Origin: Nocardioides aurantiacus
GTDB taxonomy: Bacteria > Actinomycetota > Actinomycetes > Propionibacteriales > Nocardioidaceae
Direction: 5' to 3'
Length of the DNA stretch: 64,000 bases
NCBI RefSeq assembly: GCF_003752505.1
Contig: NZ_RKHO01000001.1
Location: forward strand, 2,480,001-2,544,000
Both the position numbers and the translations under genes were made by a program. Every line of letters begins with the position of its first letter. Position 1 is the stretch's first letter. Under the pieces are notes generated by a model. It was not told where the DNA came from and ran no database searches. It was given only the letters and a program-made list of their open reading frames with translations. Positions 51,885 to 60,219 of this stretch are shown here, piece by piece.

Positions 51885-52658
51885 CTAGACCTTGGTGAAC
51901 TGCTTGCGGGCGTAGCCGCCGACCTGGCGCGTGGCCCAGGCGTCGCTTCCCGCACCGATGACGCCGCCCACCACGGGAACCCGCTTGCCGGCGAAGGTCG
52001 CCAGCCGCTTGCCGCCCACGTTGGCGATCAGCGTGGTGGCGACCTGGGCGCCGACGACGCGGTCGAGCTGGGTGCGGGCCTTGCGGCGCGAGCCCTTCGC
52101 GTCGCTCTCGCGGACGGCGTCCGGGGGGCGCTCCTCCTCGAGCCGGCGCTCGGCGGCCGCGGCGCGGTCCTCGACCTCGGCGGAGGGCAGCGTCGCGATC
52201 TGGTGGGGCGTGCCGGGCAGCTTGCCCTTCTTGACCAGGGACCTCACGGCGTCCTCGCCCATCATGGTGGCGAGCACGGCGTTGCGGACGCGCGAGTCGT
52301 CGACGTCGTACCCCCGCAGGTGCGCGATGGCCGCGACCATGCGGCACTGCAGCAGGGCGAGGCCGCTGATGTTGGCCGGGATCGTGGCCGCGGCGGTCAC
52401 CAGGCCGCCGAGGTTGGTGGCGAAGCCCTCGGCCCCGGCGAGCGCGAGGTGGGTGGAGACCAGCTTGTCGATCGCCTTCTCGACGTCACCGCCCTGGTCC
52501 TCCAGCTCCTTCTGCGCCGCGGTGCGGGCGCCGTCGAGCGGACCGATGCCACGGATGGCGCGGTCGAGGGCCTGGTGGACGATCTCGGCCACGGGGCCGG
52601 GGGCGAGGTCCCCGGCGCGGGGGACGAGCTTGGCGCCGAGACGGCGAGTGATTCCCAT
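51885..52658 (-). CDS. EcsC-family protein
   Basis: The 257-aa protein has the EcsC pattern: VAEIVHQALDRAIRGIGPLDGARTAAQ, a Gly/Ala-rich hydrophobic segment GLVTAAATIPANISGLALLQCRMVAAIAHLRGYD, and VGGVIGAGSDAWATRQVGGYARKQF. EcsC was first linked to ABC transport/secretion in Bacillus, but its function is not known. The middle (about 140-190) is charged and probably flexible. The ATG is 6 nt after TAGATT. Convergent with the oxidoreductase and divergent from the next gene. Confidence 0.85.
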   Translation of the reverse strand: MGITRRLGAKLVPRAGDLAPGPVAEIVHQALDRAIRGIGPLDGARTAAQKELEDQGGDVEKAIDKLVSTHLALAGAEGFATNLGGLVTAAATIPANISGLALLQCRMVAAIAHLRGYDVDDSRVRNAVLATMMGEDAVRSLVKKGKLPGTPHQIATLPSAEVEDRAAAAERRLEEERPPDAVRESDAKGSRRKARTQLDRVVGAQVATTLIANVGGKRLATFAGKRVPVVGGVIGAGSDAWATRQVGGYARKQFTKV

Positions 52659-52664
52659 GCCCGA

Positions 52665-52670
52665 AATCTA
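52665..52670 (-). promoter_or_regulatory. leaderless -10 (TAGATT) for the EcsC-like gene
   Basis: Minus-strand TAGATT, a 6-nt spacer (TCGGGC), then ATG. Confidence 0.55.
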
Positions 52671-52728
52671 GCGGGGGCTCGTTTACGTTGTACGCGCCCT
52701 ACCCAGCCAGCCGACCCGGGGAGACACC

Positions 52729-53226
52729 GTGGCCAAGCAGCGCGACCAGATCCAGATGACCGCCGCGGAGGTCGACGACCTCCTGCACCAGCAGCGCAGC
52801 GCCACCGTCGCGACGTACGGCCCGAGCGGCGCGATCCACCTCGTCGCCATGTGGTACGCCGTCCTCGACGGCGAGATCTGGATCGAGACCAAGGCCAAGT
52901 CGCAGAAGGTCGTCAACCTGCGCCGCGACGACCGGATGTCGGTGCTCGTCGAGGCCGGTCACACCTACGACCAGCTGCGCGGCGTGGCGCTCGAGGGGCG
53001 CGGCGAGGTGGTCGACGACCCCGACACGATCTGGCGGGTCGGCGTGGACGTGTTCGAGCGCTACCAGGGGCCCTACACCGAGGAGATGAGGCCCCTCGTG
53101 GAGGCGATGCTCGCCAAGCGGGTGGTGGTGCGCCTCGCCGTGGAGCGCACCCGCTCGTGGGACCACCGCAAGCTCGGGATGGGCGCCGTCGAGCTGGGCG
53201 GCACCACCGCGGCACACGTGGAGTAG
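52729..53226 (+). CDS. pyridoxamine 5'-phosphate oxidase-like split-barrel protein
   Basis: This 165-aa protein has the split-barrel opening MTAAEVDDLLHQQRSATVATYGPSGAIHLVAMWYAVLDGEIWIET, with KAKSQKVVNLRRDDRMSVLVEAG. In actinobacteria these proteins use FMN or F420 (FDOR family) to reduce or bind cofactors. F420 use is inferred from the fbiA/fbiB genes in the window, not shown by a motif. GGGGAG precedes the GTG start. It is divergent from the EcsC-like gene. Confidence 0.88.
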   Translation: MAKQRDQIQMTAAEVDDLLHQQRSATVATYGPSGAIHLVAMWYAVLDGEIWIETKAKSQKVVNLRRDDRMSVLVEAGHTYDQLRGVALEGRGEVVDDPDTIWRVGVDVFERYQGPYTEEMRPLVEAMLAKRVVVRLAVERTRSWDHRKLGMGAVELGGTTAAHVE

Positions 53227-53265
53227 CCCTCGGCGCTGCGCCACCACCCGGCGCCCGCGGGGGCC

Positions 53266-53271
53266 TAGCGT
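53266..53271 (+). promoter_or_regulatory. leaderless -10 (TAGCGT) for the DUF3097 gene
   Basis: TAGCGT, a 7-nt spacer (TCCTCCG), then GTG. Confidence 0.55.
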
Positions 53272-53278
53272 TCCTCCG

Positions 53279-54142
53279 GTGCCTCCCCCCACGCCTGCCG
53301 ACCGCTACGGCTCCGACGTCCTCGCCACCGACTGGCGGGTCCCGAAGAACGGCCGCGCCGTCGAGATCGACGCCGACCTCGGGCTCGTCGTGGAGGAGGT
53401 CGGCCGCGACTGGGTCGGCGAGATCGTCCAGGTCGAGCGCGACCTCGGCACCGTGACCCTGGAGGACCGGCACCGCAAGCGGCGCACCTTCCCGCTCGGT
53501 CCGGGCTTCCTGCTCGAGGGCCGCCCGGTCGTGCTCGTGGCTCCCACACGCACGGGCCCGCAGGCGGCCACCCGCACCGCGTCGGGCTCGGTGGCGGTGC
53601 ACGGCACCAAGGCCCGCGTCGCCCGGGCCAGCCGGATCTTCGTGGAGGGCCGCCACGACGCCGAGCTGGTCGAGAAGGTCTGGGGCGACGACCTGCGCAT
53701 CGAGGGCGTCGTCGTGGAGTACCTCGACGGCGTCGACGACCTGGGCGAGAAGCTCCGTGACTTCGGTCCCGGCCCCGAGCGCCGGGTCGGCGTCCTCGTC
53801 GACCACCTCGTCGCGGGCTCCAAGGAGAGCCGGATCGCCCAGTCCGTGCGGCGCTCCCCCGTCGGCAAGCACGTGCTCGTCGTGGGCCACCCCTTCATCG
53901 ACATCTGGGCGGCGGTCAAGCCCGAGCGGCTCGGCAAGAAGGCGTGGCCGCAGGTGCCCCGCACCATCGAGTGGAAGAAGGGCGTGTGCCAGCAGTTCGG
54001 CTGGCCGCACCGCGAGCAGGCCGACATCGCCCGCGCCTGGAAGCACATCCTCGGCGGCGTGCGCGGCTTCCAGGACCTCGACCCCGCGCTGCTCGGCCGG
54101 GTCGAGGAGCTGATCGACTTCGTGACCGAGCCGGGCCACTGA
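53279..54142 (+). CDS. DUF3097 family protein
   Basis: The 287-aa protein is the actinobacterial DUF3097 family, often next to hemW as here. The N-terminal third is a beta-rich SH3/OB-like part (about 1-95). The second part begins IFVEGRHDAELVEKVWGDDLRIEGVVVEYLDGVDDL and continues GVLVDHLVAGSKESRIA and VLVVGHPFIDIWAAVKPERLG. The first stretch resembles the VEGxxDA motif of Toprim domains, and VDHLVAGSKES recalls their second acidic motif, but a catalytic function has not been shown. GTG is the start, 7 nt after TAGCGT. Confidence 0.9.
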   Translation: MPPPTPADRYGSDVLATDWRVPKNGRAVEIDADLGLVVEEVGRDWVGEIVQVERDLGTVTLEDRHRKRRTFPLGPGFLLEGRPVVLVAPTRTGPQAATRTASGSVAVHGTKARVARASRIFVEGRHDAELVEKVWGDDLRIEGVVVEYLDGVDDLGEKLRDFGPGPERRVGVLVDHLVAGSKESRIAQSVRRSPVGKHVLVVGHPFIDIWAAVKPERLGKKAWPQVPRTIEWKKGVCQQFGWPHREQADIARAWKHILGGVRGFQDLDPALLGRVEELIDFVTEPGH

Positions 54143-54161
54143 GGCGCCTGCCCCGAGCAGA

Positions 54162-54181
54162 TCAGGTCAGGTCAGGTCAGG
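54162..54181. repeat. (TCAGG)4 microsatellite at the hemW stop
   Basis: Four copies of a 5-bp unit with a partial fifth. The third copy supplies the minus-strand TGA stop of hemW. A slip of one unit would alter its last residues. Confidence 0.85.
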
Positions 54182-55308
54182 TCGCGGACCACGGCGTCGG
54201 CGAGGAGACGGCCCTCGCGGGTCAGCACCAGCCGGTCGTCGCGTCGTACGCCGAGACCGCGCCCGACCACGTCGTCGACCCCCGCGGCGGGGACCAGCGA
54301 CAGCGGGAGCCCGTCGCGCAGCCGCACCTCGAGGAGCACCCGCTCCAGGTGGCGGTCGGCGTCCGAGAGCGTCTCGCGGTCCTGGGCCGGTGACGCGCCG
54401 GTGGCCAGCCGGGCGGCGTACGCACTGGGGTGCTTGACGTTCCACCACCGCTCGCCGTCGACGTGGGAGTGGGCGCCGGGGCCGATCCCCCACCAGCTGG
54501 CCGAGGTCCAGTAGAGCTCGTTGTGGCGGCAGCGGGAGGCCTCGCTGCGGGCCCAGTTGGAGACCTCGTACCACCCCAGGCCGGCGGCGGTGAGCAGGTC
54601 GTCGACGAGGACGTACTTCTCCGCGAGGTCGTCCTCCTCGGGCATCGGGATCACGCCGGTGCGGACCTGGCGGGCCAGGCGGGTGCCGTCCTCGACGATG
54701 AGGGAGTACGCCGAGACGTGGTCGGGCCCGCTCGCCAGCGCCGCCTCGACCGAGGTGCGCCAGTCGGTCACCGACTCCCCCGGCGTGCCGTAGATCAGGT
54801 CGAGGCTGACCTGCTCGAAGCCGGCCTCGCGGGCCCACCGCACCGCCCGGTCGACGCCGGCCGGGTCGTGGGTGCGCTCGAGCACGCGCAGCACGTGGCC
54901 GACGGCGGACTGCATCCCGAACGAGACGCGGGTGAACCCCGCCTCGCGCAGCCGCGCCAGCGACGCAGGGCTCACGCTGTCGGGGTTCGCCTCGGTGGTG
55001 ACCTCGGCGCCCTCGGCGAGCCCGAAGTGCTCGCGCAGGCTGTCCAGGACGCGGGCCAGGTCCTCGGCCGGGAGCAGCGTCGGCGTCCCGCCCCCGAGGA
55101 AGACCGCGTCGATCGCGGGGCGGTCGGGGCCGAGCGTCGCGGCGGCCAGCGCCACCTCGGCGACCGCGTGGCCGGCGTACGCCGCCTGGGAGCCGCCGCC
55201 CCCGAGCTCGGTCGCGGTGTAGGTGTTGAAGTCGCAGTAGCCGCACCGGCTCGCGCAGAACGGCACGTGGACGTAGACCCCGAACGGGGTCCCAGGAGGC
55301 ACGTGCAC
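54172..55308 (-). CDS. hemW: HemW-like radical SAM heme chaperone
   Basis: The 378-aa protein has the radical SAM cluster C18-x3-C22-x2-C25 (PFCASRCGYCDF), IDAVFLGGGTPTLLP, TEANPDSV and FGMQSAVGHVLRVLERTH, all HemW hallmarks. The C-terminal HemN_C domain (about 295-375) ends LVLTREGRLLADAVVRDLT. HemW is thought to deliver heme to respiratory enzymes; it is not the coproporphyrinogen oxidase. The GTG start follows GTGGGAGACT by 6 nt, the same block found before manC. It is convergent with DUF3097, and the stop lies inside a TCAGG repeat. Confidence 0.94.
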   Translation of the reverse strand: MHVPPGTPFGVYVHVPFCASRCGYCDFNTYTATELGGGGSQAAYAGHAVAEVALAAATLGPDRPAIDAVFLGGGTPTLLPAEDLARVLDSLREHFGLAEGAEVTTEANPDSVSPASLARLREAGFTRVSFGMQSAVGHVLRVLERTHDPAGVDRAVRWAREAGFEQVSLDLIYGTPGESVTDWRTSVEAALASGPDHVSAYSLIVEDGTRLARQVRTGVIPMPEEDDLAEKYVLVDDLLTAAGLGWYEVSNWARSEASRCRHNELYWTSASWWGIGPGAHSHVDGERWWNVKHPSAYAARLATGASPAQDRETLSDADRHLERVLLEVRLRDGLPLSLVPAAGVDDVVGRGLGVRRDDRLVLTREGRLLADAVVRDLT

Positions 55309-55314
55309 GGCCCC

Positions 55315-55320
55315 AGTCTC
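55315..55320 (-). promoter_or_regulatory. putative leaderless -10 (GAGACT) for hemW
   Basis: Minus-strand GTGGGAGACT, a 6-nt spacer, then GTG. See manC for the same block. Confidence 0.4.
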
Positions 55321-55375
55321 CCACCCGGTGCTGGGGCCCGCGTCGTACGGTGGGCGGGGACGAAAGGGACCCGCC

Positions 55376-56326
55376 ATGACACCTCGAACCCGTCCGCTCC
55401 TCGCCCTCGCGCTGGCCGCCGTGCTCGGCACCGGCCTGGTCGCCCCGGCCTCCGCCTCGGCGGCCGAGCGGCGCCCCCCACGGGCCGAGCCGCCGAGCCG
55501 GGTCGAGCTGCCCGACGGCTTCCAGCCCGAGGGCATCGAGGCGCGCGGACCGATCGCCTACCTCGGCTCGCGCGTCGACGGCGACGTCTACGCGTCCGAC
55601 CTGCGCACCGGCACCGGCCGGGTGATCAGCCAAGGAGACGGGACGCCCGCCATCGGTCTCGAGCTCGGCCGCGGCAACGACCTGTGGGTCGCCGGCGGAG
55701 CCGACGGCGACGTCAAGGTCGTCGACGTCCGCACCGGCGCGACGACGGCGACCTACGAGCTGACCCCCGACCCCGCCCCGGGCACGAGCTTCGTCAACGA
55801 CGTGGTGGTCACCGGCCGGACGGCGTACGTCACGGACTCGCTGCAGGCGGCGCTGTTCCGCGTCTCCCCCGGCCCCCGCGGCACGGCCGAGGTGACCCGG
55901 CTGCCGCTGAGCGGCGACTGGGTGCAGAACCCGGGCGTGAACAACGCCAACGGCATCGAGACCACCCCCGACGGGCGCGCGCTGCTGGTCGTGAACTCCA
56001 GCAACGGCGTGCTCTACCGCGTCGACCCCCGCACCGGCGTGGCCAGCCGGGTCGACCTCGGCGGCACCCTGCTGACCAACGGGGACGGCCTGCTCCGCGA
56101 GGGCCGCACGCTGTTCGCGGTGCAGAACCGGCTCAACCAGGTCGCCGAGCTGCGGCTGTCCCGCGACGGCCGGTCCGGACGGCTGGTGCAGACCATCACC
56201 TCGCCGGACTTCGACGTCCCGACCACGGTCGCCCGCTGGCGCGACGGCCTCTACCTGCCCAACGCGCGGTTCACCACGCCCGCGACCCCGGAGACGGAGT
56301 ACTGGGTCACCCGGGTGGAGGACTGA
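55376..56326 (+). CDS. secreted SMP-30/NHL-like beta-propeller protein
   Basis: This 316-aa protein has a Sec signal peptide (ALALAAVLGTGLVAPASASAAERR, cleavage near residue 28). Repeating four-stranded blades follow with YLGSRVDGDVYASDLRTG, LWVAGGADGDVKVVDVRTG and DGRALLVVNSSNGVLYRVDPRTG. It looks like an SMP-30/gluconolactonase-type or NHL propeller; the metal-binding Glu/Asn/Asp of true SMP-30 lactonases was not confirmed. It is secreted or wall-associated. SD AAAGGGA precedes the ATG. Confidence 0.85.
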   Translation: MTPRTRPLLALALAAVLGTGLVAPASASAAERRPPRAEPPSRVELPDGFQPEGIEARGPIAYLGSRVDGDVYASDLRTGTGRVISQGDGTPAIGLELGRGNDLWVAGGADGDVKVVDVRTGATTATYELTPDPAPGTSFVNDVVVTGRTAYVTDSLQAALFRVSPGPRGTAEVTRLPLSGDWVQNPGVNNANGIETTPDGRALLVVNSSNGVLYRVDPRTGVASRVDLGGTLLTNGDGLLREGRTLFAVQNRLNQVAELRLSRDGRSGRLVQTITSPDFDVPTTVARWRDGLYLPNARFTTPATPETEYWVTRVED

Positions 56327-56356
56327 CGCCGACCGGGCCCTGTCCGCGTGCCGCGG

Positions 56357-57262
56357 TCAGACGGGGACGTTGAGGGTGGCGGTGTAGCCCTCGTCGAGGC
56401 TGCCGGTGACCTTGGCCATCTGCAGCGAGTAGCCGTCGCTGAACACCATGTCGCTGGCGAGCGAGACCTGGCCGAGGTTCTGCACCGAGGCCTCGTAGCC
56501 CTCGGTGGCGTAGACGGTCTCGCAGACGTCCTGGGGCAGCGCGAGCTGGGAGGTGCGCAGCTTCTCGCCGCCGCCGGTGGCGGCCTCGGCCTCGGCGTAC
56601 ACCTCGAAGTGCACGTGCGGCCAGCGGCCGGCGTAGCAGGAGGGGAAGATGCTGGTGAACTCCACCCAGCCCGTCGCGTCGGTCACCTGGACGCCGCGCA
56701 GGTAGTTCTGGTCGGCCACCTCGTCGTCGTACATCGAGTAGCGGCCCTCGCGGTCCGCGTGCCAGGCGTAGACGGCCGCACCGGACAGCACGGTGGCGTC
56801 CTCGCCGTTCAGGTCGTAGACCTTCATCCGGATGGTGAGCGGCACGCCCTCGGCGGTGCCGCTGGCCGAGCCGAAGCTCGTGGTGATGTCGCTGCGGACC
56901 ACGCCGCTCTCGGAGAGCACGTCGGGCCCGTTGCTGCCGTCGCCCGGATAGGGGCCGGCGGTCTCCTCGGGGATCTCGCCCTCGGCGACCTCGGTGGTCG
57001 AGGCGCCGCCGTCGGGCGGGGCGCCCGCGCCGCCCGCGGCGTCGGTGGAGGACGAGGAGGAGGTGGACGCCTCCGACCCGCAGCCCACCACCGCGACCGC
57101 TCCCACCCCGCCGAACAGGGCGAGCAGGCCGCGGCGGCCGAGGTTGCGCTCGACGATGCGGGGCAGGTCGTGGGACAGGCCGAGGTCGTGGGCCTCGACC
57201 TCCCCCTCGACGTGGACGTGAGGGGCGGGGACGGCAGCAGGGGTGCGGGTGCGGCGGCTCAT
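56357..57262 (-). CDS. Tat-exported intradiol ring-cleavage dioxygenase-like lipoprotein
   Basis: The 301-aa protein starts with a long N-region, a twin-arginine motif RRGLLALFGG, a hydrophobic stretch and the lipobox VVGCGS, so it should be a Tat-exported lipoprotein. The mature part has an intradiol dioxygenase core: LSGAAVYAWHADREGRYSMYDDE, then SIFPSCYAGRWPHVHFEVY. The likely non-heme Fe(III) ligands are Tyr in SMYDDE (or NYLRG), Tyr in SCYAGRW and the two His of PHVHFEV. Outside-the-membrane members of this family exist, but their substrate is usually unknown. Convergent with the propeller gene. Confidence 0.88.
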   Translation of the reverse strand: MSRRTRTPAAVPAPHVHVEGEVEAHDLGLSHDLPRIVERNLGRRGLLALFGGVGAVAVVGCGSEASTSSSSSTDAAGGAGAPPDGGASTTEVAEGEIPEETAGPYPGDGSNGPDVLSESGVVRSDITTSFGSASGTAEGVPLTIRMKVYDLNGEDATVLSGAAVYAWHADREGRYSMYDDEVADQNYLRGVQVTDATGWVEFTSIFPSCYAGRWPHVHFEVYAEAEAATGGGEKLRTSQLALPQDVCETVYATEGYEASVQNLGQVSLASDMVFSDGYSLQMAKVTGSLDEGYTATLNVPV

Positions 57263-57311
57263 GGGCCGATCCTCACCCGCACCCCTGTGCGGTGGCTGTG
57301 CGTGACCTGGG

Positions 57312-59141
57312 TCAGGCGTACATGCCGTCGATGAGGTCCTGGTGGTTGGTCTGCACGACGTTGCGCTTGACCTTCATCGAGGGGGTCAGCTCGCCGGACT
57401 CGACCGAGAGGTCGTGGTCGAGGAGCACGAACTTCTTGATCGTCTCCCAGCGGTTGAGCTGGCCGTTGAGGTCCTCGACGTAGCCGTCGACCATCTTCTC
57501 GGTCTTCGGGTCGGCGACGATGTCGGCGTAGGACTTGCCGCCCAGGCCGTTCTCCTCGGCCCAGCCCGCGATCGCGTCGGGGTCGAGCGTGACCAGCGCG
57601 ACGCAGTAGTTGCGCTCGTCGCCGAAGACCATGAACTGGCTGGCGTAGGGGCACACGGCCTTGAACTTGGCCTCGATGGCCGGGGGCGCGATGTACTTGC
57701 CGCCGGAGGTCTTGAAGAGCTCCTTGATGCGGCCGGTGATCGTCAGGTAGCCCTCGTCGTCGAGGGCGCCCTTGTCGCCGGTGCGCAGCCAGCCGTCCTC
57801 GGTCAGCGTCTCGGCGGTCTGGTCCGGCAGGTTGTGGTAGCCGTCCATGATGCCGGGACCCTTGATCTGGATCTCGTCGTTCTCGCCCAGGCGCACCTGG
57901 CTGCCGGGGACGACCGGTCCCACGGTGCCGAACTTGTAGTTGTCCGGGTGGTTGACGAAGGAGCCGGCGGAGGTCTCGGTGAGGCCGTAGCCCTCGAGGA
58001 TCAGGATGCCGGCGGCGTGGAACCACTCGGCGATGTCGCGGTTGAGCGCCGCGGCACCGGAGATGAAGAACCGCACCCGTCCGCCGAAGCGGTCGCGGAT
58101 CTTGGAGAAGACCAGCTTGTCGAAGACGGCGTGCTGCAGCTTGAGCGGCAGCGGGACCGACTTGCCCTCGCGCTTGAGGGCATCGACCTTGCGACCGACG
58201 GCGAACGCCTGGTTGAAGATCTTCTCCTTGGCCCCGCCCTCGGCGGCCTGCATCGTGAGGATCCGGCCGTGGGCCTTCTCGAAGATGCGCGGCGCCGCGC
58301 CCATGAAGGTCGGCTTGACGATCGCGAGGTTCTCGATGATCTTCTCGACCCGACCGTCGACGGCGGTGGCGAAGCCGCAGGCGAGCTGGGTGGAGAGCAG
58401 CACCTTGCCGAAGGAGTGGGCCATCGGCAGCCAGAGGAACTGCAGGTCCTCCTCGCTGAGGATGCCCTGCGCCTCCATCGCGGCGCCCTCGTAGGTCCAC
58501 GAGGAGTGCTTGAGCCGCACGCCCTTGGGCTTGCCGGTGGTGCCGGAGGTGTAGATCAGGGTGGCGAGCTGGTCGGGGCCGATCGCGTCCACGGCCCGGT
58601 CGACCGCGTCGCCCGACTCGGCGAGGTGGGAGGCGCCGAGCGAGGAGAGGTCGTCGAGGCTGAGCACCCAGTCGCCGTCGCCGGCACCCTCGAAGAGCAC
58701 CACCTTGTCGAGGTGGGGAAGCTCGGTGCGGTGCTGCCGCAGCTTCTCCAGCTGGCCCGTGTCCTCGGCGAAGACGATCCGGCACTCCGAGTCGGCCACG
58801 ATGTAGGCGACGTCCTCGGCCATGGTCGAGGGGTAGACGGTCGTGGTGGCGCCGCCGGCGCACATGATCGCGAGGTCGGCGAAGATCCACTCCACCCGGG
58901 TGTTCGAGGCGATGCCCACGCGCTGCTCGGGCTGCAGGCCCAGCGCGAGCAGGCCAGCGGCGAGGCGCTCGACGCGCTCGCCGGTCTCCTTCCAGGTGAT
59001 CGACGTCCACGGCTCGCCGTCGGCCGCGGGGTAGCGGTAGGCCTCGCGCTCGGGAGACTTCTGGACCCGCTCCCGGAACTGCACGGCCACGCTGGGGGGC
59101 CGGTTCTCGATGAAGGACGTGTCGGGCGTGACCGCTGACAT
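57312..59141 (-). CDS. long-chain fatty-acid--CoA ligase (FadD15-like)
   Basis: The 609-aa ligase has the ATP loop LIYTSGTTGKPKGVRLKH, GYGLTETSAGSFVN (A5), TGDKGALDDEGYLTITGRIKELFKTSGGKYIAPPAIE and an ELTPSMKVKRNVV Lys region. The FLWLPMAHSFGKVLL linker is typical of long-chain acyl-CoA synthetases of the FadD15/FAA type. It supplies acyl-CoA for beta-oxidation or lipid synthesis. The ATG has AGGAG upstream. The promoter region has TTGCTC and TAAGTT-like elements, but the spacing is not convincing. Confidence 0.95.
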   Translation of the reverse strand: MSAVTPDTSFIENRPPSVAVQFRERVQKSPEREAYRYPAADGEPWTSITWKETGERVERLAAGLLALGLQPEQRVGIASNTRVEWIFADLAIMCAGGATTTVYPSTMAEDVAYIVADSECRIVFAEDTGQLEKLRQHRTELPHLDKVVLFEGAGDGDWVLSLDDLSSLGASHLAESGDAVDRAVDAIGPDQLATLIYTSGTTGKPKGVRLKHSSWTYEGAAMEAQGILSEEDLQFLWLPMAHSFGKVLLSTQLACGFATAVDGRVEKIIENLAIVKPTFMGAAPRIFEKAHGRILTMQAAEGGAKEKIFNQAFAVGRKVDALKREGKSVPLPLKLQHAVFDKLVFSKIRDRFGGRVRFFISGAAALNRDIAEWFHAAGILILEGYGLTETSAGSFVNHPDNYKFGTVGPVVPGSQVRLGENDEIQIKGPGIMDGYHNLPDQTAETLTEDGWLRTGDKGALDDEGYLTITGRIKELFKTSGGKYIAPPAIEAKFKAVCPYASQFMVFGDERNYCVALVTLDPDAIAGWAEENGLGGKSYADIVADPKTEKMVDGYVEDLNGQLNRWETIKKFVLLDHDLSVESGELTPSMKVKRNVVQTNHQDLIDGMYA

Positions 59142-59312
59142 GGGGGCTCCTGCCTGGGGCTGGCCGGGCCGTCTCGGAGGCCCGACACCTGGGTGACGTG
59201 GCAGTAACTTAGATCACAGGAGCAAGTCGAGCACCCCTCGGGTGCGACCGGCCGGGTCGGTCCCACGCGACATGGTGGACCTGGGCAACCGACCTCAAGT
59301 CGACCGGATCAG

Positions 59313-59318
59313 TAGGGT
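59313..59318 (+). promoter_or_regulatory. leaderless -10 (TAGGGT) for the propeller-type glycosidase gene
   Basis: TAGGGT, a 7-nt spacer (TCGGTTC), then ATG. The 184-bp divergent region also holds GCACCC-CTC-GGGTGC and CGACC-GGCCG-GGTCG hairpins of unknown role. Confidence 0.6.
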
Positions 59319-59325
59319 TCGGTTC

Positions 59326-60219
59326 ATGGACCTCGTCGACACCCCCCTGCCCGCCGTCGAGGACGCCCAGGTCGTGGTCCCGGCACCGGGATCGGGTCCC
59401 GGCAACTGGGCCGGCGCCGCGTCGGCCGTGCTCGTCGACGGGGTCACCTACCTGACCTACCGCGTACGCCGCCCGCTCCTCGACGGCCGCGGCATCGCCA
59501 CCGTGGTCTCGCGCTCCACCGACGGCGTCACCTTCACCCCGGTGTGCGAGGTGATGCGCGACGACGTCGGCGCGGAGTCCTTCGAGCGCCCCGTCGTCTG
59601 CCGCCGCCCCGACGGCGGCTGGCGCCTCTACCTCTCCTGCGCCACCCCGGGCTCCAAGCACTGGTGGGTCGAGGCGCTGGACGCCGACACCCCCGAGGAG
59701 CTGCCGCGCGGTCGCCGCACCGTGGTGCTGCCCGGGTCGGACACGGTCGCGGTCAAGGACCCCGTCATCACGCTGCGCGACGGCCTGTGGGAGATGTGGC
59801 TGTGCGAGCACCCGCTGACCGACCCCGGCCACGAGGACCGGATGTCGACGTCCTACCTCACCAGCGACGACGGCCTGGTCTGGGAGCGGCACGGCACCGT
59901 GCTCGAGCCCACCCCCGGCAGCTGGGACGCCCGCGGCGCCCGGGTCACGACCGTGCTCTCCCACGACCCCCTGGTGGTGCTGTACGACGGCCGCCCGACC
60001 GCCGAGGACAACTGGCACGAGACCACCTCGGTGGCGCGCGCCGACGCCACCGGCGTGCTGCGCCCGGCCCCGGACGCCCCGGTGCTGCGCTCCCCCGCCG
60101 GCGACGGGGCGATGCGCTACGCCAGTGCCGTGCCGCAGCCCGACGGCAGCACCCGCTTCTACGTCGAGGTCGCACGCCCCGACGGGGCGCACGACCTCGT
60201 CACGTCACTGGCCCGCTGA
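59326..60219 (+). CDS. GH32/43-like five-bladed propeller protein
   Basis: This 297-aa protein has a fold like glycoside hydrolase clans F/J. Repeated blades include VLVDGVTYLTYRVRRP, CRRPDGGWRLYLSCATPGSKHWW, KDPVITLRDGLWEMWLCEHPL and TSYLTSDDGLVWERHG. The catalytic acids of GH43 could not be assigned with confidence, so enzyme activity is uncertain; sugar binding is plausible. It is cytoplasmic, with no signal peptide. The ATG is 7 nt after TAGGGT. Its 3' end overlaps the convergent sulfotransferase by 15 bp. Confidence 0.8.
   Translation: MDLVDTPLPAVEDAQVVVPAPGSGPGNWAGAASAVLVDGVTYLTYRVRRPLLDGRGIATVVSRSTDGVTFTPVCEVMRDDVGAESFERPVVCRRPDGGWRLYLSCATPGSKHWWVEALDADTPEELPRGRRTVVLPGSDTVAVKDPVITLRDGLWEMWLCEHPLTDPGHEDRMSTSYLTSDDGLVWERHGTVLEPTPGSWDARGARVTTVLSHDPLVVLYDGRPTAEDNWHETTSVARADATGVLRPAPDAPVLRSPAGDGAMRYASAVPQPDGSTRFYVEVARPDGAHDLVTSLAR

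Noticed and set aside
57303-57314. TGACC-TG-GGTCA palindrome between the dioxygenase and FadD15 genes
   Set aside because: It lies over the FadD15 stop codon and has only 5-bp arms, so no regulatory claim is made.
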